Assembly: GCF_000209165.1 (NCBI RefSeq)
Contig: NC_009068.1
Location: 1,736,001 to 1,800,000 of the forward strand
Source: Scheffersomyces stipitis CBS 6054
Taxonomy: Eukaryota > Ascomycota > Pichiomycetes > Serinales > Debaryomycetaceae
Length of the DNA: 64,000 nt
Direction of reading: 5' to 3'
The translations under genes were made by a program, and so were the position numbers. Every line of letters begins with the position of its first letter. The first letter of the stretch is position 1. The notes under the pieces were generated by a model that saw only the letters and a list, made by a program, of their open reading frames with translations, did not search any database and was not told where the DNA came from. Positions 19,983-29,967 of the stretch are shown in pieces.

Positions 19983-22393
19983 GTTACTTTCAGCTCTAAT
20001 TTTCAGTTAGGAGTAAAACACTACAATCGCTACATTCCTTTATTTCGTAAGATGCAGATATTTAATTAGTCAGTTAGTTAAGCATATTTAATATTTAAGA
20101 AGTTACCATTTGAAATCGCTTGCTCGTAAAGGACCATGGTATTGAATAATATCTAGAGTGACTTCAGCTTTGTCGTTTCCACAAGGACTTGAAGTGACAT
20201 CTACATGCATTGATAATATGACATGCAACATTAATATATATTACTCATTAGTGATCTTGCCATGTGGTGATTCTACAATTGCAAGTGAAAAATTATCAGA
20301 TAAGATAAGGTGGAGGCTACATCAAGACTTTCCTACGAAATTCGGAATCAAATTGTTCACTCCATGGTAAGTAAGAATAGGAGAAATACTTCCACACAAT
20401 AGGTCTTCTGGATCACCGGGCGTTACCGACGGACCCATTGTATCAATAAAGTTAAATTTTACACATTACGGATGCTACTGAATACAATGAGACGTCTGTA
20501 AGTACAAATAAAAATTAGAAGCTGTAGGAGAAGGGATGTATATCTGTACGAAAAACTGTGGAGTCGTTTCACTTTTTTTTTTAACGAGGTTAGAAGCAAG
20601 AGCTAATCCCAATGTAGGCAATTTGAATTCTAATCGCCGTAGTGGGTGCTACTCTGTAGGTGTTTTCCGACCAAGTAAGCTTCCAGATAATGATACTGGA
20701 AACTTTTGTCAGGTAGCCCTCAGAGTAGATCCTTACAATTATTTGGCGAAGGGGCTTATTCCATTCTGTTCGATTCAAATTTCTCTTCACTTCATTATAA
20801 GCGAGCAATTAGAAGTGCTACAAAATATTGTGATGATTTTTGCAAAAGTTTTATCTGTGTGAGTTCATTTGGTGCAATTAAATATTAGGGCACGTTGTGG
20901 CCAAGAAGGAGAAAGACGACCTTTACTGGGTTTTATTCAACAGCAGGAATGCCAAGGGAGTGTAAGGCTCCAAAATGTTGCAGCAGAATTATTTTATTTT
21001 ATCGGCGTAAGCTTTTGGTGAAAATAGATTTATTTAGTTCTACTGGACAAGAGGAGAAAGTCAAAGATATCTAAGTATGAATAAAGTCTGTGGGGATTAC
21101 CGATTTCAACGGCACTAAAAATTATTTCGCCAATTGTTTCTCAACAGTAGTAGATTAATTCATGGATCGGAAAAGTGGAAGACTTGAGCTGCTTTAGATT
21201 GTTACTTCGTTACTTTCAAGTGGTAGAAGGGTAGTGACAGTGGAGTTGAAGTTATTCTAATCAATTCTAGATTTCCAGCTTCAATTTAAACTAATTGGGT
21301 AGAATACAAGTACATGAAACTGTGCAGCACTGGGATTACAAATTAAATAGATTTATTTCTCTTTAAGCTTTATGAAATTTCTAAATTCATCTCAACGAAT
21401 AAACAATTGAGTTAAATTAAGACTGAAGTGTTTACTATTAATTGGTTGAATACATTGGAGAAGTCATTACTCGTAGAGTTTTTCTATTTACAATTATCAT
21501 CCTTGCAAAATTTAAGTGGAGATAACATCAACATTTATGGCTCAGAGACGGTGTAATAGTTTCATATATATATTGCTTTGAAAATTTCTCTTCGCTTATT
21601 TATATTAATTATATTGGCATACATGTATGTAAATTTCTCTACTGGTATCTCACGACATGCTATATATTCTATGTGGATAATCCGTCCAGTTTGCTGGCAC
21701 TACCTTATCGGTATACCTTGGAACAATTCTAGCACGATCATAATCACGCCGTGGAAATCACATGGTTTGTCACATGACTTGATCCGCATCATTTTGCCAG
21801 CCGACATTTTAGATGTTTGGAGCCAGTTTCGGGTGTTTACAAACTGATCAAAGTGTGCTGATTTTTCTATAGGTGATCTGTCAGAACCAGCTGGTTACGT
21901 CTTGAGGGCTTCGGAAACAAGACGCGCTATATCCGCTGAACTAGTGAACGTTTCTTTCATAGCCAACGCTTTACAACTGCTTGTTGTGGTAACTAATTAG
22001 TAATTCACTGTGCAAGACAATCATTAAGGACCAGAGATCAAATAGAGTCACAGAAGACTGGTTTCGAGTGTAAATCAAAAGATACAGAACAGAACTAAAG
22101 GGCCTTCTAAAATTACGTTGACATAAAATCAAACGTTTCCATAAAATCATAGAATTGAACCAATTTCCGATTTTTCATTGTATTTGTAATTCACGTTACT
22201 ATTGTTGGTTAATCCTTAAATAATAGCTGATCGTGTTGCCATCGACTAAATTCCGTATTTAAACTATCTCGAAAAAGCGGTTGCTGATTAATTTCATTCA
22301 TATTCTTGTATTAAACATATTGGCAACGTCATCTTCATTGTCAATTACATCATATCATTAATTTCATCTGCTTAACAATTCTAATACTTCATA
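19983..22393. other. 2.4-kb intergenic region between PHO89 and ARL1
   Basis: Only short, low-complexity open frames occur, none with family-like features. No tRNA fold or spliced gene was recognised. It must hold the PHO89 3' end and the ARL1 promoter; the remainder is unexplained. Confidence 0.6.
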
Positions 22394-22951
22394 ATGGGTC
22401 AGGCATTTAGTTTCGCCAACATTTTTGGCAAGTTATGGGGAATAAGCAAAGAGATCCGTATTCTCATTTTGGGATTGGATGGTGCTGGTAAAACGACTGT
22501 GTTGTACAGATTACAGTTGGGCGAAGTAGTCACAACTAAACCTACAATTGGTTTCAATGTTGAAACGTTGAAGTATAAGAACTTAACTTTGAACATATGG
22601 GATTTGGGTGGACAAACCTCTATAAGACCGTACTGGAGATGTTACTATTCCAACACAGCAGCTGTTATATTCGTGGTAGACTCCACAGACAAAGATCGTA
22701 TTGACATTGCCACTAAGGAATTGCACTTGATGTTGAAGGAAGAGGAGCTTCAAAACGCTGCCTTGCTTGTATTTGCAAACAAACAGGATCAGCCTGGTGC
22801 AATGACGGCTGCTGAGGTATCACAGGCTCTCAGTTTGACTGATCTTAAGGATAGGAGTTGGAGTATAGTAGCTTCCAGTGCCATCCGAGGTGAAGGTTTG
22901 ACCGAAGGTTTGGACTGGTTGATGGACGTCATTAAAGATGAACAGTTGTAA
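22394..22951 (+). CDS. ARL1: Arf-like small GTPase Arl1
   Basis: The protein has 185 residues. Gly2 of MGQAFS is the expected myristoylation site. The P-loop is GLDGAGKT (27-34), the switch II motif WDLGGQ (69-74), and the base-binding motif NKQD (129-132). The [12 protein letters not shown] switch I block and RPYWRCYY are diagnostic of the Arl1 branch rather than Arf1. Arl1 acts at the trans-Golgi, recruiting the GRIP-domain golgin Imh1. The ATG is the family start. It is followed by the convergent gene TYR1. Confidence 0.95.
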   Translation: MGQAFSFANIFGKLWGISKEIRILILGLDGAGKTTVLYRLQLGEVVTTKPTIGFNVETLKYKNLTLNIWDLGGQTSIRPYWRCYYSNTAAVIFVVDSTDKDRIDIATKELHLMLKEEELQNAALLVFANKQDQPGAMTAAEVSQALSLTDLKDRSWSIVASSAIRGEGLTEGLDWLMDVIKDEQL

Positions 22952-23251
22952 GCATGTTAGCGTTATAGATATGGTAAGGGCAAACTCCGAATACTGATCT
23001 TGTTGCAAACTCAGTATCTCCATTACAAGTTGAAGTTCGTTACATTGTCATGGTGATATTCATCTACACATCCATTGCACTACTTATAAATAATTAGCCT
23101 GTCTATACGATACCATGCAATAGAAAAACATGTAATAGAAATGATTTATTAGTTGATTTCTGTAGATCCATGGCATGCTCGTACATACTCATGTTCATCT
23201 ACTTTTCTTTGCGAATTTCTAGCCTGTCTATATCGTTCCGTGCAAAGTAGA
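22952..23251. other. convergent 3' region of ARL1 and TYR1
   Basis: 300 bp between the two stop codons, AT-rich. Only transcript ends are expected; no element was recognised. Confidence 0.55.
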
Positions 23252-24601
23252 TTATTTAGACTCGTTTGCTGCTTCACGTTCGTGGACTCTTTCAAGAATG
23301 GTTTTGATCATTTCGTTACCTATAACATTAGCCTCAGAAAACTTGGACAGGAAAAATTTCTGCGTCTTTTCAAACTCTCGCTTGTACAACTCGAAGTTTC
23401 CAAAGGAGATAATACTGGCCCAGTTTCTGGCGGCGATAGTGAATTCCAAGTCGTCTTGTCTGAAGGATTCGTCATGAACAGCATCTTCTATACATTCCTC
23501 TAGCAATCCAGGGGCGCAAAATAAGTACTCTGTGACTCCCAAGAAGATTCTAAACAAAGGTGTGGAGCAGATTATATGGTCGTAAGGCACTATTCCCAAA
23601 GTGAACCACGAGTCTACAATGGCTAGCAACGAAAGATGTGAATTGGGCTGCTTCCCACCAGGTGGATTTTTACTCAACGAGAATTTCTGCAAAATGTAGT
23701 CGTCCAAGAGTAGATCGTGGTCGTTGATGTGGCCAAACACAAATTCCTTGGCCTTGAGCATTCTTTCTCTGAGCTCGTCCTTTTTTTTCTGGATCATAAG
23801 AGTGAACAAAGATGTCGTGGAACTCGAGTACTGCAACACTTGTTCATGAGCAGAAGGGTTTGTGATGGCTAAACCAGCATAGACGTGCCATTTGTTAGAG
23901 AATATCCGCAAAGATATGTTCATTTTGGCATTCTCCAACCCTCCGATCCATCGAGGTGTAACCCACGGATATTGGTTGATGTTCATCCAAGCTACACCCA
24001 TCGATAAGAATGCAGCATGAGTCACAGCTTGAGTATCTGCTGTAATTTTGTCGTGTTCTTTGGCTGAAAGATATACGATTTTTGAGTTCAAACATGAAAC
24101 CAAACATTCTACGAATCTAAAGCTTTCGTCATCTCCACGATGATTTATAAGTACCAAAGGCTGCCCAGTAGTAGAAACTTTAGGACCATGTAATGAGTGG
24201 ACTGAGATGATTTTCACATCTTTCGGCAAAATGTCTTCAAATGCAGCAATTTCAGGCTCTTTACATGAGGTCTGTCCCCCCACAATGGCTCCGAACTTAG
24301 TGGACGGCCCGTAGATCGAAATAATTTTCCGGATGTTCTCGGCTTCTACAGAATAGATGATATAATCCGAGATACGTGAAACGAAATGTCCATTACGAAG
24401 AATTTTGAATTTGTCATCAGCAAACTTTTGTACTGTTTCTTCATAGAGATCTTCACGATCGCAACCCACGACATTCCACCCAGCTTCAGAGAATCTTTTA
24501 GCATAGAGATAGCCCATGTCTCCCAACCCAATGATCCCGATGGTCTTGGATTTTTGGAGAGCCTCTGTTTCAGCCGCTGTGTACTTCGACACGGCCGTCA
24601 T
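23252..24601 (-). CDS. TYR1: prephenate dehydrogenase (tyrosine biosynthesis)
   Basis: The ATG at 24599-24601 gives 449 residues, the usual fungal length (S. cerevisiae 452). The NAD(P)-binding motif GLGDMG is at residues 25-30. The catalytic region has HSLHGPKV, followed by HDKITADTQAVTHAAF. Late blocks such as IGNEMIKTI match the family closely. The enzyme converts prephenate to 4-hydroxyphenylpyruvate in the cytosol. The same frame continues 35 codons upstream, but only from a TTG. It shares a 237-bp divergent promoter with ERG8. Confidence 0.96.
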   Translation of the reverse strand: MTAVSKYTAAETEALQKSKTIGIIGLGDMGYLYAKRFSEAGWNVVGCDREDLYEETVQKFADDKFKILRNGHFVSRISDYIIYSVEAENIRKIISIYGPSTKFGAIVGGQTSCKEPEIAAFEDILPKDVKIISVHSLHGPKVSTTGQPLVLINHRGDDESFRFVECLVSCLNSKIVYLSAKEHDKITADTQAVTHAAFLSMGVAWMNINQYPWVTPRWIGGLENAKMNISLRIFSNKWHVYAGLAITNPSAHEQVLQYSSSTTSLFTLMIQKKKDELRERMLKAKEFVFGHINDHDLLLDDYILQKFSLSKNPPGGKQPNSHLSLLAIVDSWFTLGIVPYDHIICSTPLFRIFLGVTEYLFCAPGLLEECIEDAVHDESFRQDDLEFTIAARNWASIISFGNFELYKREFEKTQKFFLSKFSEANVIGNEMIKTILERVHEREAANESK

Positions 24602-24838
24602 TTGTAGTGCGTTGATATTTATGGTGTTTTCAGACAAAAAGAAGCATCTGAAGTGAACTATATTCTGTTTAATCTTTGTATAAGCAAAATGAGTTGAATG
24701 TCGCAAATGAAAAGGTGGAGGAAAAATGTCGCAATATTGACTCTCACTTTTCCCGATCTGATCGTATACTTTTTAGTATTGCAAATTATCACTACTTTCT
24801 TCAGCAAAACCACTCTGAACTGTATTTACACTTGGCAA

Positions 24839-26236
24839 ATGTCCTCAAGAAAAGCTTACAGTGCTCCAGGCAAAGCCCTTCTAGCCGGAGGCTACTTGGT
24901 TTTGGATCCAGCGTACAATTCGTATGTCACGGCTCTTTCAGCCAGGATGCACGTTGTGATCGAAGTCCAGGAAAACGAGTCAGACACCGAAAAGGACGCT
25001 TCCTTAGTCAAAGTTGTGTCGCCTCAATTCGAAGGGGGCGAATGGGAATTCAGATTTAACAAGAAGGAAGGAGCACAGCAAATTGTAGAATCTAATGGGA
25101 AAAACAATCCATTTTTGCAAGCTACAGTATCTACAGTAATAGCTTATATAAATCCAACCGAAAAATTCAATTTACATCTCACCATATTTTCGGATCCAGG
25201 TTATCATTCTCAGGAAAACACGCGTCCTAAATACTCGATCAATGGTAAGAGAAAGTTTTTGTACCATGCTGGAGCTATCAACGAAGTTGCGAAAACTGGA
25301 TTGGGCTCATCTGCTGGACTTGTAGTTGTAGTCACAACAGCTTTGTTAAACTACTTCAAGCCAGCCGAAGATGGAAATCTTAATTACAACACAATCCATA
25401 ATGTTGCGCAAATTTCCCATTGTTATGCCCAGAAGAAAATCGGTTCTGGCTTCGATGTTGCGGCTGCAGTCTATGGCTCTATCATATATAGAAGATTCCA
25501 ACCTCTGTTGATCGAAAACTTGTTGCAACATCCTGTTTTCACAGACCCAAGAAATGCAGACTTACAGCAAGATTATGCTCTCAAATTGCAACAAACCGTC
25601 GATTCTAATTGGGACTTCAACCACGCTCCTTGTACTTTACCAGCTCATATTCGCTTGCTTATGGGGGACATACAAGGTGGATCAGAAACGCCCAAATTGG
25701 TTTCCAAGATCTTGAAATGGAAGAAAGACAAACCAGAAGAAAGTGAGCCTTTATACCGCGATTTGAATAATGCCAATGAATCGTTGATTCACTCTCTTGC
25801 AGAATTGCACCAGTTCTATACGCTGGACATGAGCACCTACTTGAAAGGAATTGCATATTTGCTGGAAAACTGTGTAGACTCCCTTGATCAGTCAGGTCAC
25901 CCCCAATTCCAGAAATTCTTTCACTTGACAGAAGCCATCAAAAACATCAGATCAAATTTGAGAAAATTGACTGAGCTTTCTGGTGCTGCTGTAGAGCCTA
26001 AGGAACAAACAAAGCTCTTGGATGACTGTAACTCCCTCCATGGATCTTTAGGAGGTGTAGTTCCTGGAGCTGGAGGCTACGACGCCATCTCACTCTTGGT
26101 TGTGGACGACTCTGCGTCACAATTGTGCACTGGCAGCCGTGAACTTGAAGCTTTCAAGCAAGTCACATGGTTAACTTTGCAGGAAGAACAGCGAGGTACA
26201 ATTGCGGAGAATTATAAAGATTACTTAGGGTTATAG
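24839..26236 (+). CDS. ERG8: phosphomevalonate kinase
   Basis: The ATG at 24839 gives 465 residues. The GHMP-kinase motif GLGSSAG lies at 154-160, preceded by the N-terminal APGKALLAGGYLVLD block and followed by KIGSGFDVAAAVYGS. The C-terminal motif GAGGYDA is also present. The enzyme phosphorylates mevalonate 5-phosphate to the diphosphate in the sterol and isoprenoid pathway. An in-frame ATG at 24698 would add 47 mostly hydrophobic residues; family alignment supports the downstream start. The gene is divergent from TYR1. Confidence 0.95.
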   Translation: MSSRKAYSAPGKALLAGGYLVLDPAYNSYVTALSARMHVVIEVQENESDTEKDASLVKVVSPQFEGGEWEFRFNKKEGAQQIVESNGKNNPFLQATVSTVIAYINPTEKFNLHLTIFSDPGYHSQENTRPKYSINGKRKFLYHAGAINEVAKTGLGSSAGLVVVVTTALLNYFKPAEDGNLNYNTIHNVAQISHCYAQKKIGSGFDVAAAVYGSIIYRRFQPLLIENLLQHPVFTDPRNADLQQDYALKLQQTVDSNWDFNHAPCTLPAHIRLLMGDIQGGSETPKLVSKILKWKKDKPEESEPLYRDLNNANESLIHSLAELHQFYTLDMSTYLKGIAYLLENCVDSLDQSGHPQFQKFFHLTEAIKNIRSNLRKLTELSGAAVEPKEQTKLLDDCNSLHGSLGGVVPGAGGYDAISLLVVDDSASQLCTGSRELEAFKQVTWLTLQEEQRGTIAENYKDYLGL

Positions 26237-26787
26237 ATGGGGCTACTAGAAAATCTGCAATATAAATAATCAAATCCAAAATAATTAAAACCATCTGGTC
26301 TTTGGTCTTCAACCTACTTTCGCTATCAAATATCAGCTATCTTTGGTTACTTAGATTCCCCACATATAGTCATGGTTACTTAAGCTTGAAGTATAGTGTG
26401 TAAGGCACATTCTTCGTTTCGTATGTGAATTATAGATCAATATTATTTATGCACTATATGCACGAAGTGTTCCAAATATAAATTTGTAATGCAGCGGCTG
26501 GCATCAATATTTTCATTTAGTGACTCTCTACAGCCACCTCACCTGTAGGATGCGGAAATGAAAAAATTTGGGGTGCGAGCCAGGAATGATTTCTAGTCAT
26601 TTGATCTCTATACATAGCCAAGAATTGCTCTGCTAAATGGAATATAGTCAGCATTTGCTTATTAGACCACAATATTATTTGCATATAGCTGAGTATATAT
26701 AGGCAGAAATATTTAAAGTGGATCAAGTCCTTATCCAATTTCTGTTTTGTCCTTACCCTTTTTTGCACGGGCATATTGCAATCGCAA
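26237..26787. other. intergenic between ERG8 and the membrane-protein gene
   Basis: 551 bp, AT-rich, with no recognised RNA gene. It contains the promoter of the downstream gene. Confidence 0.55.
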
Positions 26788-28254
26788 ATGAACAACTACA
26801 ATAGACAAAATATTCCATATCCAGCCCCTGATTCACAGCATGTTATCGATGATTATCTGAGAAGAAATTCTCACTCTCCTTTCTTTCCTTCTCATGGGAT
26901 TAACAGAGATAGTTCTGGAGATATACATGACCCATATGTGATGAACGTTGCAGCCGAAACATTTCTCGAAGACTCCATTCACATGTCGGCAAGAAGTTCT
27001 CATGCCTCCGACCATTTGCATTCTCAATTTCACTTAGGTGATGAGGTAGCAGATCTGAACGATTCAGTGCATAATCATCACCTCGACGACTTCGACCAAA
27101 ACCTGGGAGAGTTCTGCAGAGATTCTCTGGATTCGTCAGCATACGAGGATCAACAATTGGCTCCCCAAAAATCACAAGAATATGATGATAAAAGAGTATA
27201 TACTAGAAACTCACGGATGTTCATGGCTGTGAGTGTAATTTCTGGGTTATTGGTTTTGGCCCTCGAAGTCTACATGTTTGCTGTCATAAACATCCATAAA
27301 AATAACTACCAACAATTTCGGTATGTTGAGATCTCCATCTTCTTAGCATTGTTCATTTTCGCAGCCATTTACCAGATCATTTTGACATTCATTGGGCTCA
27401 GAACCAAGAATATGTTGCTCTTAACCATGTTATGCATTTTCGAAGCATGTATGTTGATCTACACCGGTATCCAATATCAGGAAGTCACCGATAAAATTGA
27501 ATTGTTCTTAGACGGTGGCTGGAGAAGAGCGACAAGAGCCTCCAGTATTGCTACTATATGTGTCATTGCGGTAACATTGGTGGTTCAGGTGTATCTTGTT
27601 TTCTTTGTTCTTCGTAAGAACGTCTACTGGTTTAGATTCAAAAAAATCGGCGGTGACCTAAAAATCAGAAGAATGTATAGCGTGTTCCAGATTCACAGAT
27701 CATTATTGATTTTCGATTTGTTCTTCTTCATTGGCTTTACTATCCAGTTCATCGTGATTATGGTAAAGCGCCGTAATTCTGTGGAGTTCATCTTAACCAT
27801 CTGTGTCTTGCCAGTTGCATTAGTGGTACTTTTACTTAGTGATATCGCGGTCACTCGTGAAGTCCTTGCATTATCCATTCTTACAACTACCTGCTTTTTC
27901 GGAGCATGCGCTTATGTGCTCTTCAAAATGATCAGATTGTATACCAAGTACACCTCAGCCTACAATATCAATATTAAAAATCCTGGGGACTACTTCCCAG
28001 GGCGTAAATCGCTTATAACCTTTGGTGCCTTGACTTTGGTACTTTTGGTTCTGACCATCGTGATAGAGATTTGGGTTATGAGAAACTACAAGCGCGGTTT
28101 ATTGCCGCTGGTCAGTGTGTATTACTCGTGGTTGCCGGGCCATAATAAAGGCAGAAAAGACAGTTCCCATGAACATATGACAACCGACATGGATGAGGTC
28201 AGTGGGAAGAAGATAGGAGCAGACGAAGATTCCGGTTCACTCATGATAGACTAA
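26788..28254 (+). CDS. multi-pass membrane protein, fungal family (possibly UPF0658 Golgi type)
   Basis: The first ATG of the frame (26788) gives 488 residues. The first ~145 residues are polar, rich in Ser, His and Asp, and look disordered. Seven hydrophobic segments follow, between about residues 150 and 440. Short basic loops separate them, and a polar tail ends in acidic residues. No catalytic motif was recognised. The topology resembles the fungal UPF0658 Golgi membrane family, but this is a weak recollection. I cannot assign a function. Confidence 0.75.
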   Translation: MNNYNRQNIPYPAPDSQHVIDDYLRRNSHSPFFPSHGINRDSSGDIHDPYVMNVAAETFLEDSIHMSARSSHASDHLHSQFHLGDEVADLNDSVHNHHLDDFDQNLGEFCRDSLDSSAYEDQQLAPQKSQEYDDKRVYTRNSRMFMAVSVISGLLVLALEVYMFAVINIHKNNYQQFRYVEISIFLALFIFAAIYQIILTFIGLRTKNMLLLTMLCIFEACMLIYTGIQYQEVTDKIELFLDGGWRRATRASSIATICVIAVTLVVQVYLVFFVLRKNVYWFRFKKIGGDLKIRRMYSVFQIHRSLLIFDLFFFIGFTIQFIVIMVKRRNSVEFILTICVLPVALVVLLLSDIAVTREVLALSILTTTCFFGACAYVLFKMIRLYTKYTSAYNINIKNPGDYFPGRKSLITFGALTLVLLVLTIVIEIWVMRNYKRGLLPLVSVYYSWLPGHNKGRKDSSHEHMTTDMDEVSGKKIGADEDSGSLMID

Positions 28255-29967
28255 TTTACAGACAGAGAAGCTATTTTAATGCGTAATGAATAATTAATGT
28301 TGACTTTTTGCAACCATTCAATACAATACAATGTAGTAGTCGTAGTAATCGGGAAAGATCATCTTCAAAAGCCAAGAAATGCCTGCCAAAACTGTCATGT
28401 CGTTTGAGCTAATACTCAAAGCAGGCACCTACTCTTTATTTTTTCTCACATGAATAAAGTCGTCCAGTCTACAGTCAACTCTAAGTCATTGCTGGTTTTG
28501 CTGGAACATAATTTGAGTCCAGTCTAGATAGCTACTCAATTTCGGAACAACTGGGTAAGCATGCAGGCTCACAGCGCTTTGCTTCCACTGCTTGCATTGT
28601 ACAAAGGAGGCTCCTCGAGGAAGAACTCTACGAACTGCGTAGAAGTGGGCGCATGGGAGCTGGCGTGAATTTCAATCATGGGTACGAAGTCATTGTGACA
28701 CTAGAGGCATTAGAAGTGCTGGAAGTAGGCATGAGAATTGGATGATGCGAGGACTTCTAAGAGCATGGTATTACTAGTATGCGTTTGACGGATTTCGTAT
28801 TAATGGCTAGGGTTATTGCAAGTCCTCCGCGTGACATGCTCCATGCCTGCAACCAGCCTTTCAAGATTGAAAGCGAATGATGGATTCAATGTGGAAAATG
28901 GTCGTAATTAGAGTTGTGTGTTGCAGCAGGCGGGAAAATAATGAGCAGAGCTAAAGCTGCAGGACGCAGATGCTTTGTAAGTGGATAATTGGTTTTTGTG
29001 TACTATGCGTTTAGACCAGCGGCGGAATGTAAGGGTGGAATGACTCTGCTACGATTGTAGTAGTGACCCAGGCAACCATGCTAGAGAAGGGATCTCGGTG
29101 GTGAAACTAGATTAGGGAGAATAGAGATCTACCATTTGGCAAGAACACTGCACAATTTCTACAATATCTAATGATGTAGCAGAAAGGGTTGCGATTTCGG
29201 CTAGTGCTGAGTCTACTGATACCGCTACAGCTACCTGGCCATTCTGCGACCAGCGGGCGAAGTTGAAAGAGGCATACGGCATTTGTGGGGCACTTGTGGG
29301 AAATATAAGGTATCGGAGCGGTAATGCTGAAAAATAGTTGAAATATCGAATTAGGCACGGCTTAAGTTTTTGCTTCGGCTTATGCGACTACTAAAGGTAA
29401 ACAATAACCAAAAATTAAGGCCCAATTGCCTCGAGTATCGTGCTCCAGGATATGTGAGTTGGATTTCTCGACTACCCATTGACTATACCTGGTGGATCAG
29501 GCTTATTCGTTAAGTTAATCGCTCAATCAACTGATTTTCCAGATCATGCGCTTAGCCAGGATGGAAAAAGTGCCAAAACGCGGAACTCACCCTGTGCGTC
29601 CGTGTGCAGGCTGCATTGCAGGAGTTAGACTGGCCTACATCGGATGATATCCTCCCTCATTGCTTCAATAGGGGAGAGATGAGGTCTGGTGGATAATATT
29701 ATTAGTGGGGGATGCCGAATTCGAATTCAGGGATAAAGTATATAAAGGCCATTGGATCCTGGGAGGTTCGTCCCAGACATTTGGTTTTGTTCTCCATCAC
29801 AATCCAGATTTGATCAATTGACTACAATTAACAGAGTCTAGCCCTCCCGTATCCGGAAAAGCCTCTTCTCTGAGATCGACTCAATTGACTTGAATAATAT
29901 TTCAAAATATAAGAGCTTACTGCGAATCCCCCCATCCCCCAAAAAAGCCGCCTAACATACAACTATC
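28255..29967. other. 1.7-kb intergenic region, PDC1 promoter
   Basis: No credible gene was found. A nested inverted repeat near 28381-28426 lies just past the membrane-protein gene. A TATA box at 29739 and a C-rich leader (29929-29940) lie close to PDC1. Long promoters are usual for highly regulated glycolytic and fermentation genes. Confidence 0.6.
29739..29746 (+). promoter_or_regulatory. TATA box of PDC1
   Basis: TATATAAA lies 222 bp before the PDC1 ATG. The distance is on the long side but within yeast range, and it is the best TATA element in the proximal promoter. Confidence 0.45.

Noticed and set aside
20766..20780. TTCGATTC word resembling a tRNA B-box
   Set aside because: No pairing T stem, anticodon arm or acceptor stem around it.
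20536..20862. 108-codon open frame in the PHO89-ARL1 spacer
   Set aside because: No recognisable domain or homologous pattern; AT-rich spacer sequence expected to give such frames by chance.
21578..21847. 89-codon open frame with a hydrophobic start
   Set aside because: Signal-like start but no further support; likely chance in AT-rich DNA.
24602..24706. N-terminal extension of TYR1
   Set aside because: Begins with TTG and lacks family similarity; ATG at 24601 is standard.
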